From positions 15,199,644-15,263,643 of the forward strand of contig NC_092034.1 in the NCBI RefSeq assembly GCF_042242105.1: 64,000 nucleotides of DNA, read 5' to 3'. The DNA comes from Pempheris klunzingeri (taxonomy: Eukaryota; Chordata; Actinopteri; Acropomatiformes; Pempheridae). This document shows positions 34,401 through 56,608 of the stretch, piece after piece; position 1 is the first letter of the stretch, and every line of letters starts with the position of its first letter. The translations under genes were made by a program, and so were the position numbers. The notes below the pieces were generated by a model that saw only the letters and a program-made list of their open reading frames with translations, did no database searches and had not been told where the DNA came from.

Positions 34401-37400
34401 CATTTAAATATATTGTTTTTTCTCATCTGCTGTGACTACAGGTATTATGAAGCCTTCCCTCCTTTGTCAGAGAAACCAGTTTGTCTCCAAGAGATCATGA
34501 CGGTGTGGAACAAGGCCAAGGCCTGCGCATACTCAAGTTCATCATCCTCTGCAGCCCCACAGACCAGCACAGACACCTCGTCCCCAAAAGATTGCACCAG
34601 TGAAGGCGAAGCTGCAAAGGAGCGAAACATCGAGGCCTGTGGTATCATCACTGCTGTGACCAACGACAGAGGCCAGCAACGACGAAGTAAGAGGGAGAAA
34701 GAAAATCGTTACCATGGTGGCACAGCAGCGGAGGAGAAGTCTACCGTCCACTCTAAGAGACAGACAAGACACAGGTCTGAAGGCAAATACAGACCCAGAT
34801 CTTGGTCCTCTGGTTCTAGTGAGGCGGGCTCGAGCTCAAGTGGGAACCAGGGTGAAACCAAGTCATCCAGAAGCAAGGCAGTTAGAATAAGGCACAAATC
34901 TAGGGAGGCTGCAAAGAATAAGAGAACACGCAACAGCGGGCAGTTGAAGTTGCAGGTGAAGGTAAATGACAAAGAGGAACGAAAAAACGCAGGAGGGAGC
35001 AGTAGCAGCGCCACTGGAGGTGCTGCCAAACAACCACAGCTTTACAAAAAGGGGAAGAGGCCGCTGAAGGAGATTCGTAAAGATCCAGGCGGGAAGGAAG
35101 CAAAGGAGTCCGGAGTTGAGGCCAGAAACAAAAAGGAGTACATGGAGGAGCCACTTTGGTACACTGAGCCCATCACAGAGTATTTTGTACCTTTCAGCAG
35201 CAGACAAAGCAAGCTGGAAACAAAATATAGAAGCAAGGTTGAATCTCCTGATAGCTTTGCTTTTTCACCTGACATAGAGAGGCTGCCGGAGAGAATCCAG
35301 GGAATGTGCATTGCCAATGAAAGCTACCAGAGAGCATACCTAGCAGCGGGCTCCTTTGTGGATGGGCACTTTGTGGAAGGGCCTGGCGAAGCAGAAGATG
35401 AAACTGCTGAACTCACTGGGACCTCAAGCTGCCCTCAGCCAGAGGATGGTAGAAATTTAGATGACAAGCATCTGTCTGAATTCACTCACTTCTATGAAGT
35501 AGATATTTATCAATCCATATTGGATACTAGTGCCTCAGACTCAATACAAGAGAGTCGGATCTTAAGCATGATTCGACAAAAAAGCAAAGAGCAAAGAGAT
35601 GTTGAGGCAGAATGTTGTTTAGTGTTAGATGGCCTTGAGCAGCAAGGGAAAAGTGCAATACGGGCAGACTCACAGGAAGCTTCGGGATCTGTTGGATTCT
35701 TAATGGAGGATCTTGAAAACATGGCTCAAGTGTGGGGATGTTATTCGCCATCTACTTCAGAAGACATAGATGGAGAAAGCTTCATAGGAGACTCTCCCAT
35801 TCGGCTCTCCCCCCTTCTAGATAGCGTTTCATTCACCCTGAGCAAACTGTCTGGAAATCTGGACGAGCCACCTGTTCCTGAAGCCACCAGTGAACCATCT
35901 GGTTTGAACTCATCCTGCTTCTCTCTTTTTGAGCTGCAGTATGACAGCCCCACTTTTCCTTTTCCCCGCGACTCACTGACCGTTGGTCACGAAAACAACA
36001 CAGATTCTAGTAGCTGTCTCGACCCACATTCTAATAAACAGTCTCGTTTGCTAATATGGACCAAAAATAGTGCCTTTGACGAAACTGAACACTGTTCCAA
36101 CCTTTCAACACGAACTTGCAGTCCGTGGTCACATTCAGAGGAGACTCGTTCAGACAACGAGCAAGGAAATGTTCCAACAGAGGATGCTGCTCAAATTGGC
36201 AACGAAGAGATTGATTGTATAATCCCTCCTCTCTCTGGTACATATCTGGAGGATGAAATCTTGGATTTTTTGCAAGCAGACTCTGGCCGCAAGTGTGAGG
36301 AGGTCAGTGTTAGTACAGCATCCAATCAGACCTTCACTAAAAAATCTAAATTGGAGTCCATTTGTGGTATAGCATTGGAAGAGGATGATAGTAAACAGTA
36401 CAGCACTGGCATGTTTTCGGACAACACAAACCAACACAGTGATGACTATAGCTCAGGGATAATAAAGGACATTTGGACTGCAATAGGAGATGACAAATCT
36501 GTATCAAGGCAAGGAGCAGAAAAACCAAGCGAGGGGTTATTCTCAGATGAGTCAAGTGGTTACTGTTGCAGCTGTCTGGAGGTGCAGGCAAAAGGAGTTC
36601 CAATTCAGGGACCTCAGAAAAAAGCAGTGCAGCGGTCGGAGTATCACCTTTGGGAAGGCAAGAAAGAAGAACAGGACTTAGCCAAAAACAAACTCTCCAA
36701 GGTAGATGGTGCTGGGGATTACATGACTCCGTCCAAGCCCTGGGACTTGAACTCTGACAAGGAGAGCACATCATTCATCCTAGGAGGGGTGTATGGAGAG
36801 TTGAAGACACTAAGTGGCGATAAGAATTGGGCTGTTGTGCCGCCAAGTGACACCCAAGATAGCCTGCTACAGTGTGCTGCTGCAGCTGCCTCTGCTTCTA
36901 GCTCAGACATGCTTACCATCGCTGGCACAGATGTGTTCATGAACACCGGCAGCTGCTTTGCCCCTGGGCACAGGCCCCTGTGGAGGCCTCTTGTTTCCTT
37001 TGGGCAGAGTGACCAGGCCATTAGAGGAGGTGGAGATGGATTGAATAAGGGATTTTCTTTCATCTTCCATGAAGATTTGCTTGGATCTTACGGAGGTTTG
37101 CATAGTGAGGAGCAAGGCTTAGAATACCCGTTCGCATCCTTCAACCTGAACAATCCCTTCTCTCAAGTCCTCCATGTTGAGTGTTCTTTTGAGCCTGAGG
37201 ACATGGCTTCTTTTAGTCCAGGGTTCAAGCCTAAATCTATTCTTTGCTCGGACTCTGAGAATGAAGCCTTCCACCCACGAATATATGGCATCAACCGGAC
37301 GCAGTACAGGGCCATTCGCATTTCCCCCAGGACTCATTTTCGACCAATATCGGCCTCAGAGTTATCTCCTGGTGGAGTGAGTGATTCAGAGGCTGAGACC

Positions 37401-40077
37401 GACAAAGAGGAGATGAGTTTTCCCGTCCTGGCGCCGGTGGACGTCTTCGATGATCCTCAGGCAGACCTCAAACCTCTGGAGGAGGATGCAGAATGTGAGG
37501 GCCCATATTATGGGAAGTCAGAACTGGAATCTGGTAAATTTTTACCCAGATTAAAGAAGTCTGGCATGGAGAAGAGTGCCCAGACCTCTCTGGATTCACA
37601 GGAGGGCTCCAGTACCCTCCTGCCAATCGCTGAGCAAGAGATTTGCTTAGACTGCAAAACGGCAGCCGCTGCATCGACTGCAGATGGAGAGATGGACGTT
37701 GCAGTCGGCAAGATTCAAAAGGAGGAATCTTCAGGAGAAAAACAGTCCTGCTTATGTGCACCAGCAGGTCAGATCTCCAAGTATGGGATTGCTTATGACT
37801 TTGTTGGAGATGTGCCAGAGGTGAGGGTTTCTTAAAATGATCTCCTAAGATTGTCAATATATTTATGATCTGAGAATTTAAGAGATGTTGGCCTAACCGC
37901 ACATTGTTTCATGGACTGTCATCCTCTGTAAAATGGGTTCCACCTGTGATGTGTCAGGCAGCTGTTTACTGAAACACTAACCACTTCTCGTTTGTCTTGT
38001 TTAGTTCCCTCTCTTAAATGTAAGTGGACAGGGAGGAACTGGCAACCAGCAAGATGAGTGCTGGTGGCAGAACAAACTCTGTTCCCCCCTTTTCCCTGGA
38101 TCCCAGTGTACAGGTAAACCTGTTTTCAAAAACAAATTTTTCAGACACATCACGCACACACACACCAGTGACAGTTTATTTTAGTTGGAGAGTTGATCAG
38201 TATCAACTAAGTTTTCAACAACTTATTTAACTCTACCTGTCCCAAACTTTAACTAAATGTATTGTACTTGTCTGTTCCAAAACAGAAAGGTGACTGAAAA
38301 TTGGTCTGAAAGTGAGAAGTCTTGCATCGGACCCTGCACTGATGAACTCTTGTAACCCTGTGCAGGCAATATTTCGTAATGTCCATGGGGCGAGAAAAGC
38401 CTTGTGACTCAGCAACTCAGAGTTGTTACTTAAATAATCTATGACTAGGATGATTGGAGCTGAGCTGCAGTAGTAATAGTAGCAGGGCTCCTCCAGACAT
38501 TGTTTACATTTTATTCACCAGCACAGAGAGAGAACCACTGCCGCTGCATCTTACTTTACCAGCAAAGTGCAGGTTTTGATGCAAAACTGCATTTGAAATT
38601 AAGTATAATGATTGTGGTGTGATGAACAAACTATTAAACTCGTACACAAACCCTCCTGCCACAACAGATCTACAGTGACTTCACTCCATAGACTTCACTC
38701 CATAGATATTAATCAGTGCTTTATAAACCGATTGAATGAAGTCTTTGTATGTTTATTGATAATGAAATAATTTCATACATCATAGCTACCAAACAATATT
38801 GTTTTAACTTAATAACAGTTAAAGTTACCAACAAATAGCGCAGCGGTAAAAGTAACATTCTAAATGTAAAGGCCATGGACTGTGAGTACATCAGAGTAAA
38901 GCTGGTAATCCACAGAAATGGAGGAAGCCAGGAAGAGAATGTGAAAACACTACATTTCCTCATTGTGACCCAGAACATAGCCAGTTCCACTGCAATATTT
39001 ACATTGTGCTTTTTCATTATTTCTTACCTGGACATTTGAAAACAGTGGCATCTGCAGGATCCAGATTTAGCCAGTCAAATGGTTTAACAGGCCAATTAAG
39101 TGGACAGCTTAAATCAATAACATTATCTCCACAAGAGGAGACCAATGTTCAGTGACCCAAAATAAAGTGCTCTTTATTGATTGTAAACCTTGATTGATGT
39201 CAGCTCGAACAAAACATGATCAGTCTGTCTGAATGTGTGAATTCCCACTATGTTGTACTGGAGATCTTTTAGTAGTGACCACTAGACAATATATCCAGCA
39301 ATGTAACAGGATGTTGTTATATACACAACTAGCATGTTGAGTTAAACAACCATTCAAAGTAATTAACAGTATCTGTAATTTTATGCTCATCTACTAGCAA
39401 CTGCCTTTTTTCAGTTTTTTTATGGCCAACGCATTCAAATGCTTAATTGATGTCATTACACTGAAATATATGACCCATCCGCTTCCATGACACAAAAGAC
39501 GCTGCTCATGAGGAAAGAGGATGATGGATTGGCCAAATATTGCCGAGGTGTTAAGCTTCTAGAGACAGACCTGTAAACTACTGACAACCAGCCTCTGCTG
39601 TTAGAGGCACCAAAATATGTGAGCTATCTAAATAGTATCCCCATTTAAGGTAACACTAAAATCCACTGAGAGATTTTGATAAAAACATTTGCAATTCCAA
39701 TCAAGCTGAAATTCCTAGTTAGGTTACAGAATCTGTAGGGTCACAGCAAGACGGCTAACAAACTCTAGACATGGTCTAAACATGGTCATGAAGTCACACT
39801 TAATAGTTGCAGTCTGGATCCCTTTTAGAGTTGGAAAACACAACAGATGCAGGAGGTAAAGGAAGCCCCAGTGCAGTAAACAGTCAGATGCAGCGTGTTG
39901 ATTCACTTGTGCATCAAGCTAACCGTTTTGCCTGACTTCCTTCTCCAGGGAGCAGCAACATTTGAATACTCCAGTTCTACAGAAGACACCTGTTGTGGAG
40001 AGGAAACCCTCCTCTCCTTTTGTGACTGGACCTCTACCAGCAAAGATTCGGGGTCATCTCAGAGCTGGGAAACCTAA
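31424..40077 (+). CDS. KIAA0232: KIAA0232 ortholog, large conserved protein of unknown function
   Basis: Seven coding exons in phase: 31424-31660, 32030-32170, 34031-34100, 34217-34301, 34442-37820, 38005-38113 and 39953-40077, giving about 1381 residues (human about 1395 from memory). The N-terminus matches human closely in my recollection (QELEKCGIDAMIYTRYVLSL and MYYEAFPPLSEKPVCLQEIM). The giant 3.4-kb exon contains a Ser/Arg-rich basic region (residues ~190-330) and conserved islands such as THFYEVDI, STRTCSPWSHSEETRSDNE, GFSFIFHEDLLG and YRAIRISPRTHFRPISASEL. Most of the protein looks disordered and acidic. There are no transmembrane segments and no known catalytic domain, and the function is not established. 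The gene is followed by TBC1D14, as in human 4p16.1. The final exon start is the least certain boundary (see findings). Confidence 0.93.
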
Positions 40078-43012
40078 TGTAGGCTAATTTTCTGAGACAC
40101 CCCCTCAAAACCCCCACACATAACCCTGCTGGTTTTCATTTACTAACTTAAAACCTTGTGTAATCGATCGGATCAACAAAAAGTGAGTGAAAATAGGAAA
40201 ACTCAATATGTTCTGTCTTTGAGTGATGCCATGTGCGGACATGCATTTTAGGCATTTTAGAATTTGTTTCATTTGATTCTTCTGTACACTGGTCCTCATT
40301 CAAGTCTCACAGTTAGGTAGTAGGGACAATCTTTTGTTCTATCCTCGTCTGTTTTGTTCCCAACATTTTGCTTTTGAACTAGGATACTGGTAGTTGGTGG
40401 TGTCTGAATGGTTGTGCATGTGTGTTCGTCCAGCCAGTCTCACTCCTCTTTTTCTAGTTGAACCTAATGTTGTGTGAAACAACTGCTATCGCATCCTCTA
40501 CTTTCCATCTTGTGTTCAGAAAGATAATACAAGGATGTTGAGATTTTTGAGTTGTGCAAGGATTTGAGAGTTTAATTTAAATAGTTTGTTTGGACGACTT
40601 TCTGAATGTGAAGTAGAGAATGTGTGCAGCTTTTCTTCTAAATATACCTGAATTCCCCATGTGTGAAAAGTTATCATAAATGAGTCTGATTTTTGAATGG
40701 TGATAGTCTTACTAAAGCTAGTAGTAGACATAGTATGGTTTGTGAGGCTAAAATAAAAAAAATCCTTTTAAAAATAAAAAAACAGGAAATCAAAAGGAGT
40801 TTTGTTGGAAAAAATACTAATAATCTACTTGAAATGCATTGCTGTAAAAGAATTGGGGGAGGGGAAGAGAAAAGTTTGTGTTTTGGGGTAAAGACCCATC
40901 ATGAAAAAACATAACTACAGCCATTTCTGCAGACACCTGTGTTGCAACTGAATGAAACTTTGTTTTATTTTTTGTAATTTCTATGGTACAGACTATTGGT
41001 GCTATGAATATGTTCAACAATCTTTTGAAATTGCAGTTCCATAATATGGCTGTGATTAGATGGCATAGCCTAGTTTTGTTTGTAGTCCAGACAGTCAGAC
41101 TCCATGAATATCTTTTTGCAAAAATTGTGAAAAGAAGAAAAAAGTTTTGCCTGATGGCGGTTCTTACTTAATGTGGCTTGGTTTTTTCTTTTTTTTCTTC
41201 TTCTTTTTTTTTAAAGGTAATCTCTCGGTTGTCAGGCCTGTAGCCTGAAGCAGAGTTACTTGCAGGTATTTAAATCTCACGTTTCTACGCAACTTTTCAG
41301 TTCATTGTTCCCAAGCAGAAAGGACAGTCAGTGTTGACTGATGATCAATAAAAAAGTCTAACTTAACAGGCAGGCAGGGCGATGGTCAAACCAAAAACAT
41401 GGCATAATTACACTAAGGTACAAACGCTTTTTTTTTTTTTTTTTTTTTCCATATGAGGTGTGTTTTTATTTTTTTTTGGTTTACAATATATCTTGTTGAA
41501 ATATTGAGTAATGTCTCAATGTCTATGTGTGTGTATGTAGGCGTGTGTTTGTGTTTGTGTGCGTGTGTGTGTGTGTCGGCAACAGTAAGTCGTGAAGGCA
41601 CTGGTTCAGAGTGAGTGTACTAGAACTTTATCTCAGAGAAACGTGAACGTATGCAAAGCCGTACATTCACAAAAATGCGAACGCATTAATGTCCTCTAAA
41701 TTCAAAACACCCTGAACAAATTAGTGCTTAGAATTTATTTTTAAATTCAACTCGAAAACACGTTACGAGGACAGTGGCGGGGTGACTTATTTGTCACATG
41801 ATACCATGAAAATGAAGCACAGAGAACTAAAAGCATCCCTCCGTTTGTGGGCAGTTAAAAATGCGTGAGCAGTGTGAGCGGACTCGCTGTAATGCACTGT
41901 CGCAGGTGAAGGTGTCTCCATTGCGGGCATGGCTTCAGAAACGGCTTCCTCATTTAAAAATGCAGAGATTGTATGTAAAGGCCCAAAGGTTTGTTCGATC
42001 CAACACCACTTCAAACAGAAATGGAACCCCAAGTAGCTGAATGAAAGGTACTCCAACTTCAGGGCCTTGTCACCTTTCTTTGACAGTCATCAGACACTCA
42101 GGAATTTTTTAATCTAAGCATACTGTGTCATCTACACTCAGACCTGTGACAGTGCATTGATGCATTAATGTAAAACCTTTCTTTGATTGTAGAGCAGAAA
42201 TTACTGACAGGAGTTCTTTCCAAGCAGAGCCACAGAGGTGACTGTCATTACTTTAGAGCTATAGTTTTAGAGGAAAAAAAGAAGTAAGCCATTGTAGATT
42301 GCATAAGCAATGTGGAGGGGAATTTAAGAGCCCTGATTCCTATGCAATACCTTGGCGCATGTAAACATTCAAGAATTTAAGGAGAGAAGTCATTCAGTTT
42401 GTTTTGCATGTTGGTTTGAATGAGGGACACCTGATTAAAAAAACAAAATAAAATAAACCATGGAATGTCTCTGAAAATGCAGCATGCAAACACCACACTC
42501 CATCTTTTTATGTTGGATTAAACTAAATATTTTGGTTTAATAAAAAAAGAAAATTACAAATGAGGTAAAATCGGTGATTGAAAAGATGTGACTGCGTGTG
42601 TGTGTGCGAATGTGTGCAAGAAGCTGAGTCACAAAAAAAGCACTTAACATGGGAGTCTAAAGGAACGCATCACACCTTTCTCCATTTAATTCTTCCACTT
42701 CGATAGGCCGTGTTTCTTAAAACAAAACGTGACGAGGATGCGTTCGGTGAGGGTACGCGCATTTGGACTGACACTGAAAGGGTCGCAGAGTTTCCATTGC
42801 AATGTGGTCTGAAGAACATATCCTGCACTGAAAACTTGAGTTTTCCTCGTCTTCATTCCCACCTTAGATGCTCCTCCACCCTCCTGCCCCTTTCTTCCAT
42901 CTCCCCAAATCCCATCTGTCCCGAGTAGCTCTGTTGTTCTAATTTCATGTACACCCTGAGTAAATTATTTTGTTTCATTGTGGATTTTCTTAACATCTAA
43001 TAAAGGAATAAA
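40078..43012 (+). terminator. KIAA0232: Long KIAA0232 3' UTR with paired polyadenylation signals
   Basis: About 2.9 kb of non-coding AT-rich sequence follows the stop codon. Two AATAAA motifs at 42999-43004 and 43007-43012 are the likely distal signal. An earlier AATAAA near 41,346 could serve a shorter transcript. The stretch includes a T21 run at 41428-41448 and an impure TG tract at 41526-41577. Confidence 0.5.
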
Positions 43013-43899
43013 CCAAACGTCAGCTTGTTGACCGTGTCGTGTTTTGTCTTATCATTCAGTGAGTTTGTGCTCAGAGAGGCAGAGCAGCTTGACCAACACC
43101 TCATGGTGACACTAGAGGGCAGAGAGAGGATGCTGTAGGAGGAACACTGAGCTCCTTCAACACTCACATAGCACACATCAGGCTTTAGTCATTGTTCCAT
43201 ATCTTAGTGGCATGTGTCTAAGAAATATCCACTGGTATTTTAGCTGAGCATCCATCCATCAGGGTGTGATGAAGTAGTGCCGCCATCACTTGAACCATCA
43301 GGTTAGATATATATATATAAAATAAGATGATGCATGTGACACTGGAGATTAAATCAGATAGGTGTGTGCTGACAGTGGTGCAGCAAAATGAGTTTAGAAA
43401 TTACATTTCTTTTTGTCATTGAAAAGAAGTGACAGTTGCTTCCCCAAAGTTGACTGGATTATCTCATTTAGTTTCCCTGTAAGGGGTGACAAAAAGTCAA
43501 GGGGTTAAAAGTTACAACATTTGGATTTGTGGATGTGAAATGTTGCTAAAAACCCAATGCTTGGGTTAGTAATATAACATTCTTTGAATTTATAGCCTTT
43601 CCATGTATTCAACCCCAATCAGAGTCGTGCTGGGTATTTCTGCATGGGGTTCTTATTTAATAAATCAATAAATACTTACAGGATAAATTCCAAATCTTTT
43701 TCTAATTAGTTCCTTTTGTAAAGCTCTTCCGGTGAGTAGCTTTTAATGAACAGGTGGACCAGGTGCATTTCTTACTGTCCAAAACACTATTTTAGAGCCT
43801 GAGAACTGAAACGCTCTGAATTAGACAAATAAAGTTACTGGTAATCCACTGATGATCACTTGTAGTAATTCTAATTAATTATTGCCTTTTCTTTCCTAA

Positions 43900-44060
43900 A
43901 CGTCCTCAAACTGTGAGCGCGCTCCGCTCGCTGGGGTCGATTATTAATGCCTTCAGGTCCAGACAGGTGAATCCATCGACGCTCCTGACTCGATTACACC
44001 GCACTCACGGTACAAGTTTGTTTTAAAATGGCGGCGGAAGCATCGAGACAGGTAATGAAA
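43900..44060 (+). promoter_or_regulatory. TBC1D14: TBC1D14 promoter region with YY1/ETS-type motif
   Basis: The sequence becomes GC- and CpG-rich from about 43,910. At 44,024-44,040 the motif AAAATGGCGGCGGAAG combines a YY1 core with an ETS core, an arrangement common at TATA-less starts. It is about 1 kb downstream of the KIAA0232 polyadenylation signals. A donor-like CAG|GTAATG follows at 44051, so a short non-coding first exon is also possible. Confidence 0.5.
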
Positions 44061-44214
44061 TGTAAACGATGCCGGGCAAACTTGGGAATTGTGCTTGTTC
44101 GTGTAATTCGCTCAGCTCCGGAGGAGTGTTTCCTCTCCTGCGGGGATGCTGGGAGATGAAAAAAATGTCTCTCGCATTTTAACTTCATGTGGTCGCACTT
44201 GAGGAAGCACTGGT

Positions 44215-44345
44215 AAAAAAAAAAAAAAAAAAAAAAAAAAATCAGTGAGTTGGCGTCAGCAGCAAGTGCTCTTGGCGAGCAAGTCCGGCTCGACGAGGGC
44301 TCGTGTTCACCAGCCGGCCTTGGTTTTTTTTTTTTTTTTTTTTTT
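44215..44345. repeat. Facing A27 and T22 homopolymers
   Basis: A27 at 44215-44241 and T22 at 44324-44345 are separated by 82 bp of GC-rich sequence between the promoter motif and the coding part of TBC1D14 exon 1. On one strand they are complementary and could pair. If transcription starts upstream they lie in the 5' UTR or in a 5' intron. Confidence 0.9.
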
Positions 44346-44480
44346 AATTTTTTAAAATCTTGAGGCGAATATATGTGTTTGTCCCGACAAATGTGCTCAC
44401 ACCGCTGCTGTTTGTGTGCGTTAAGCTGCGCTGAGGAGGCTGGGAGGTGATGGTGGTACAGCAGTAGTCACAGCAGCATC

Positions 44481-44522
44481 ATGGACCGCCCCGGCCGGCG
44501 GCTACCTGCCACCCACCTGTAG
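44481..44522 (+). promoter_or_regulatory. TBC1D14: Upstream ORF in TBC1D14 exon 1
   Basis: A 13-codon ORF (MDRPGRRLPATHL) ends at TAG 44520-44522, 19 bases before the proposed TBC1D14 start. It is in a different frame from the main ORF. Confidence 0.55.
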
Positions 44523-44541
44523 CACCGACCCCCACGGCGCC

Positions 44542-54328
<9,787 letters not shown>

Positions 54329-56582
54329 GTAGAGGCTTCATTTTGGGAATCGCAGCATTATCACATGATAAATGAAGACCAGGCAAAAGATCAGAACACA
54401 AACCTGGTCTGATTACTCTGAAACCATCCTATCACTTTCTCCGATTTTCTTCAGTCCGATTTTAAAAGCAGCAATATATCGGCCAGACGCTGCTCCCTCA
54501 AGCATCCTGTGTCCTGGTTGTTTATACGGCAACATCTGAAGCTCTGCACAGTGGGGTTGTGTGTTCTATTCCAGATATTCATCACATGAATCAACAATAG
54601 GTTTGTTTGTTTCGCAGACCATTTGTTTGGTTTTCTGTGTATTTTGTTCTGCCCTTACTTTACTTGAACAGAGGAGTTGTCTCCTCTGAGCAGAAGATCT
54701 CCTCTGACCGTAAACACAGACTATGAAGACCTTTTTTTTTTTTTTTCAACCTGAGAAATTACTTCAAAGTATTAATTATGAGATGGGGTGATCTAAGTTC
54801 CTCATATATAAAAAGCAATCTACTTAATAACATTTGAACAAAGTCAGCTCTTTCATTCACATATTTACGGTTCAGCCATCCTTGAAAACAAGACCCCTGC
54901 ATGTATGATATGAATTTGGTTAATCTGACCTCGGTGCAGCCTGTCAGCTGTGGTTTAAGTTTCTGCAGTTGGTCCTGCGAACTGAGGCCAAATGTACAGC
55001 TGTCTGACACACATGTTTAGATAACGCACTATTTAATCTATTTCATTAAACTGAAGTTTTATTCAACCACAGATATTGAATATGTGTATTGATATCAAGA
55101 TTTCAAGTGTAGCTGACTTCAGCATGGGTTTTGAATCCTCCATTGAAAATGCACTGCAGAACAGCTGTTGTTTAAAGACTGATGCAATAATGCCTTTCAG
55201 CAGAGCTTATCACCGTGCAGTGGGACAATTAAAGACCAGCAAGTACGCCAACATCATGACTCCCTTTCAGGACGGATGACATAACAACTGACAGCTCTGT
55301 TATGTTGTGTTATCACTGTGGACCAGAGTCCGTCTCTGTTGTGCTCTTGAATCCCAGGAGCATCGGCAACAGCTAAACAGCAACGCTGACATTAAGTGAC
55401 TTTGGTTGTTTTAGCTATTTTTAGAACGCCACATGACGAAAAGCAGTCACTGTTTTTTTTTTTTTTTTTCCAGCAGTTCTTAGAATCATAATAGAAAGGA
55501 CAGGGCTGGATGTTGACCTGACAGATGTTGGACCTGAAGCATTAATGTGGAGTATATAGAGGTGGCGTGCAGGAAGTTTCAGAAGCATGTCTATTCAAAT
55601 ACATTGAACTACTTTTTGTAATAAGCTTTCTTTGAGTCATATAAGGGTAAAGATTCTATATGTAGTGGGTAGCCAATAGTTCAACTACAGTTCCCAGAAG
55701 ACTTGGGCAGTGTTGCTATTTTCAGAGTGATGTAGTGTTGCTTGTACTAGTAAGCTACCTACTGTCAGTGGAAATAATTACTTGATATACAAAACAAAGC
55801 AGCCAAAATACAACGAAAAGATCCCCGCATCTACTTTGTACAAGCTAAATCAGATTACTACCCACCGATGGCTTTGTTTTTAACCTGTCACTAAGTTTTA
55901 CTGTTGCTCTGTGCACTCTAAGCCCAGCGTGACCGTAATGTGCTACGAGCATGTGATGCCGTGCTCGTGTCGCTCAGCAATCTGAAATTCAAAATGTCAA
56001 GGTCTCTGAGAGCAGCCTGTTAGATAGCCAGCTGACCACTTAGAATTTCCCACTGCCATTCAGAGGGCCGACAGGAAAGTGTCTGTGGCCCAATTAAAGA
56101 GCACGACAGCTCTCTGCTGGTGAAATAAACCAAAGAACAACATGGCAGCTTGTAATTAGAGCCTGCGGAAACCTGTTATTGTGCCGCCATTTAGCCGGTG
56201 TCTCACACCAGGGAAGTAGCACTCTCCTCTGTGCTCTTTGTGCTGCTGAAGCCTGGATGAAAGGCCTGTTAATGTGCAGTTCCTACAGTTTGTATATCAG
56301 CCCTTTTAACATGTCACACATTGGCCTCAAATAGCTTGTTATGTTGACTGTCTTGTTGTGTTGGTTAGAAATTACACCCGAAGGGCTGAAATGCTGCCTC
56401 TTGCACAAGTGCAGGTGCTCACACAAAGGCTAGTGTACACACCCACATGTGTTTAATATCTTAAGTCTACCTCATTCGTGGTTGTAACCTTATATTGGAC
56501 CTCAGGAATCAGTTAACAAGGCTAGGCTTTCAAGCTTTTGTCTTGCCGCTGACGCTGCTGTTCAAAGGCGGGGTCAGTAAAC

Positions 56583-56608
56583 TGTGTGTGTGTGTGTGTG
56601 TGTGTGTG
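56583..56608. repeat. (TG)n microsatellite
   Basis: 26 bp of uninterrupted TG within TBC1D14 intron 3. Confidence 0.95.

Noticed and set aside
34445-37711. Many open frames on the minus strand opposite KIAA0232
   Set aside because: They mirror the long serine- and glutamate-rich coding exon, have no splice or protein support and overlap conserved sense coding sequence.
44028-44051. ATG with donor CAG|GTAATG as the TBC1D14 start
   Set aside because: It ends in phase 0 whereas exon 2 requires phase 1; the ATG at 44542 gives the right phase.
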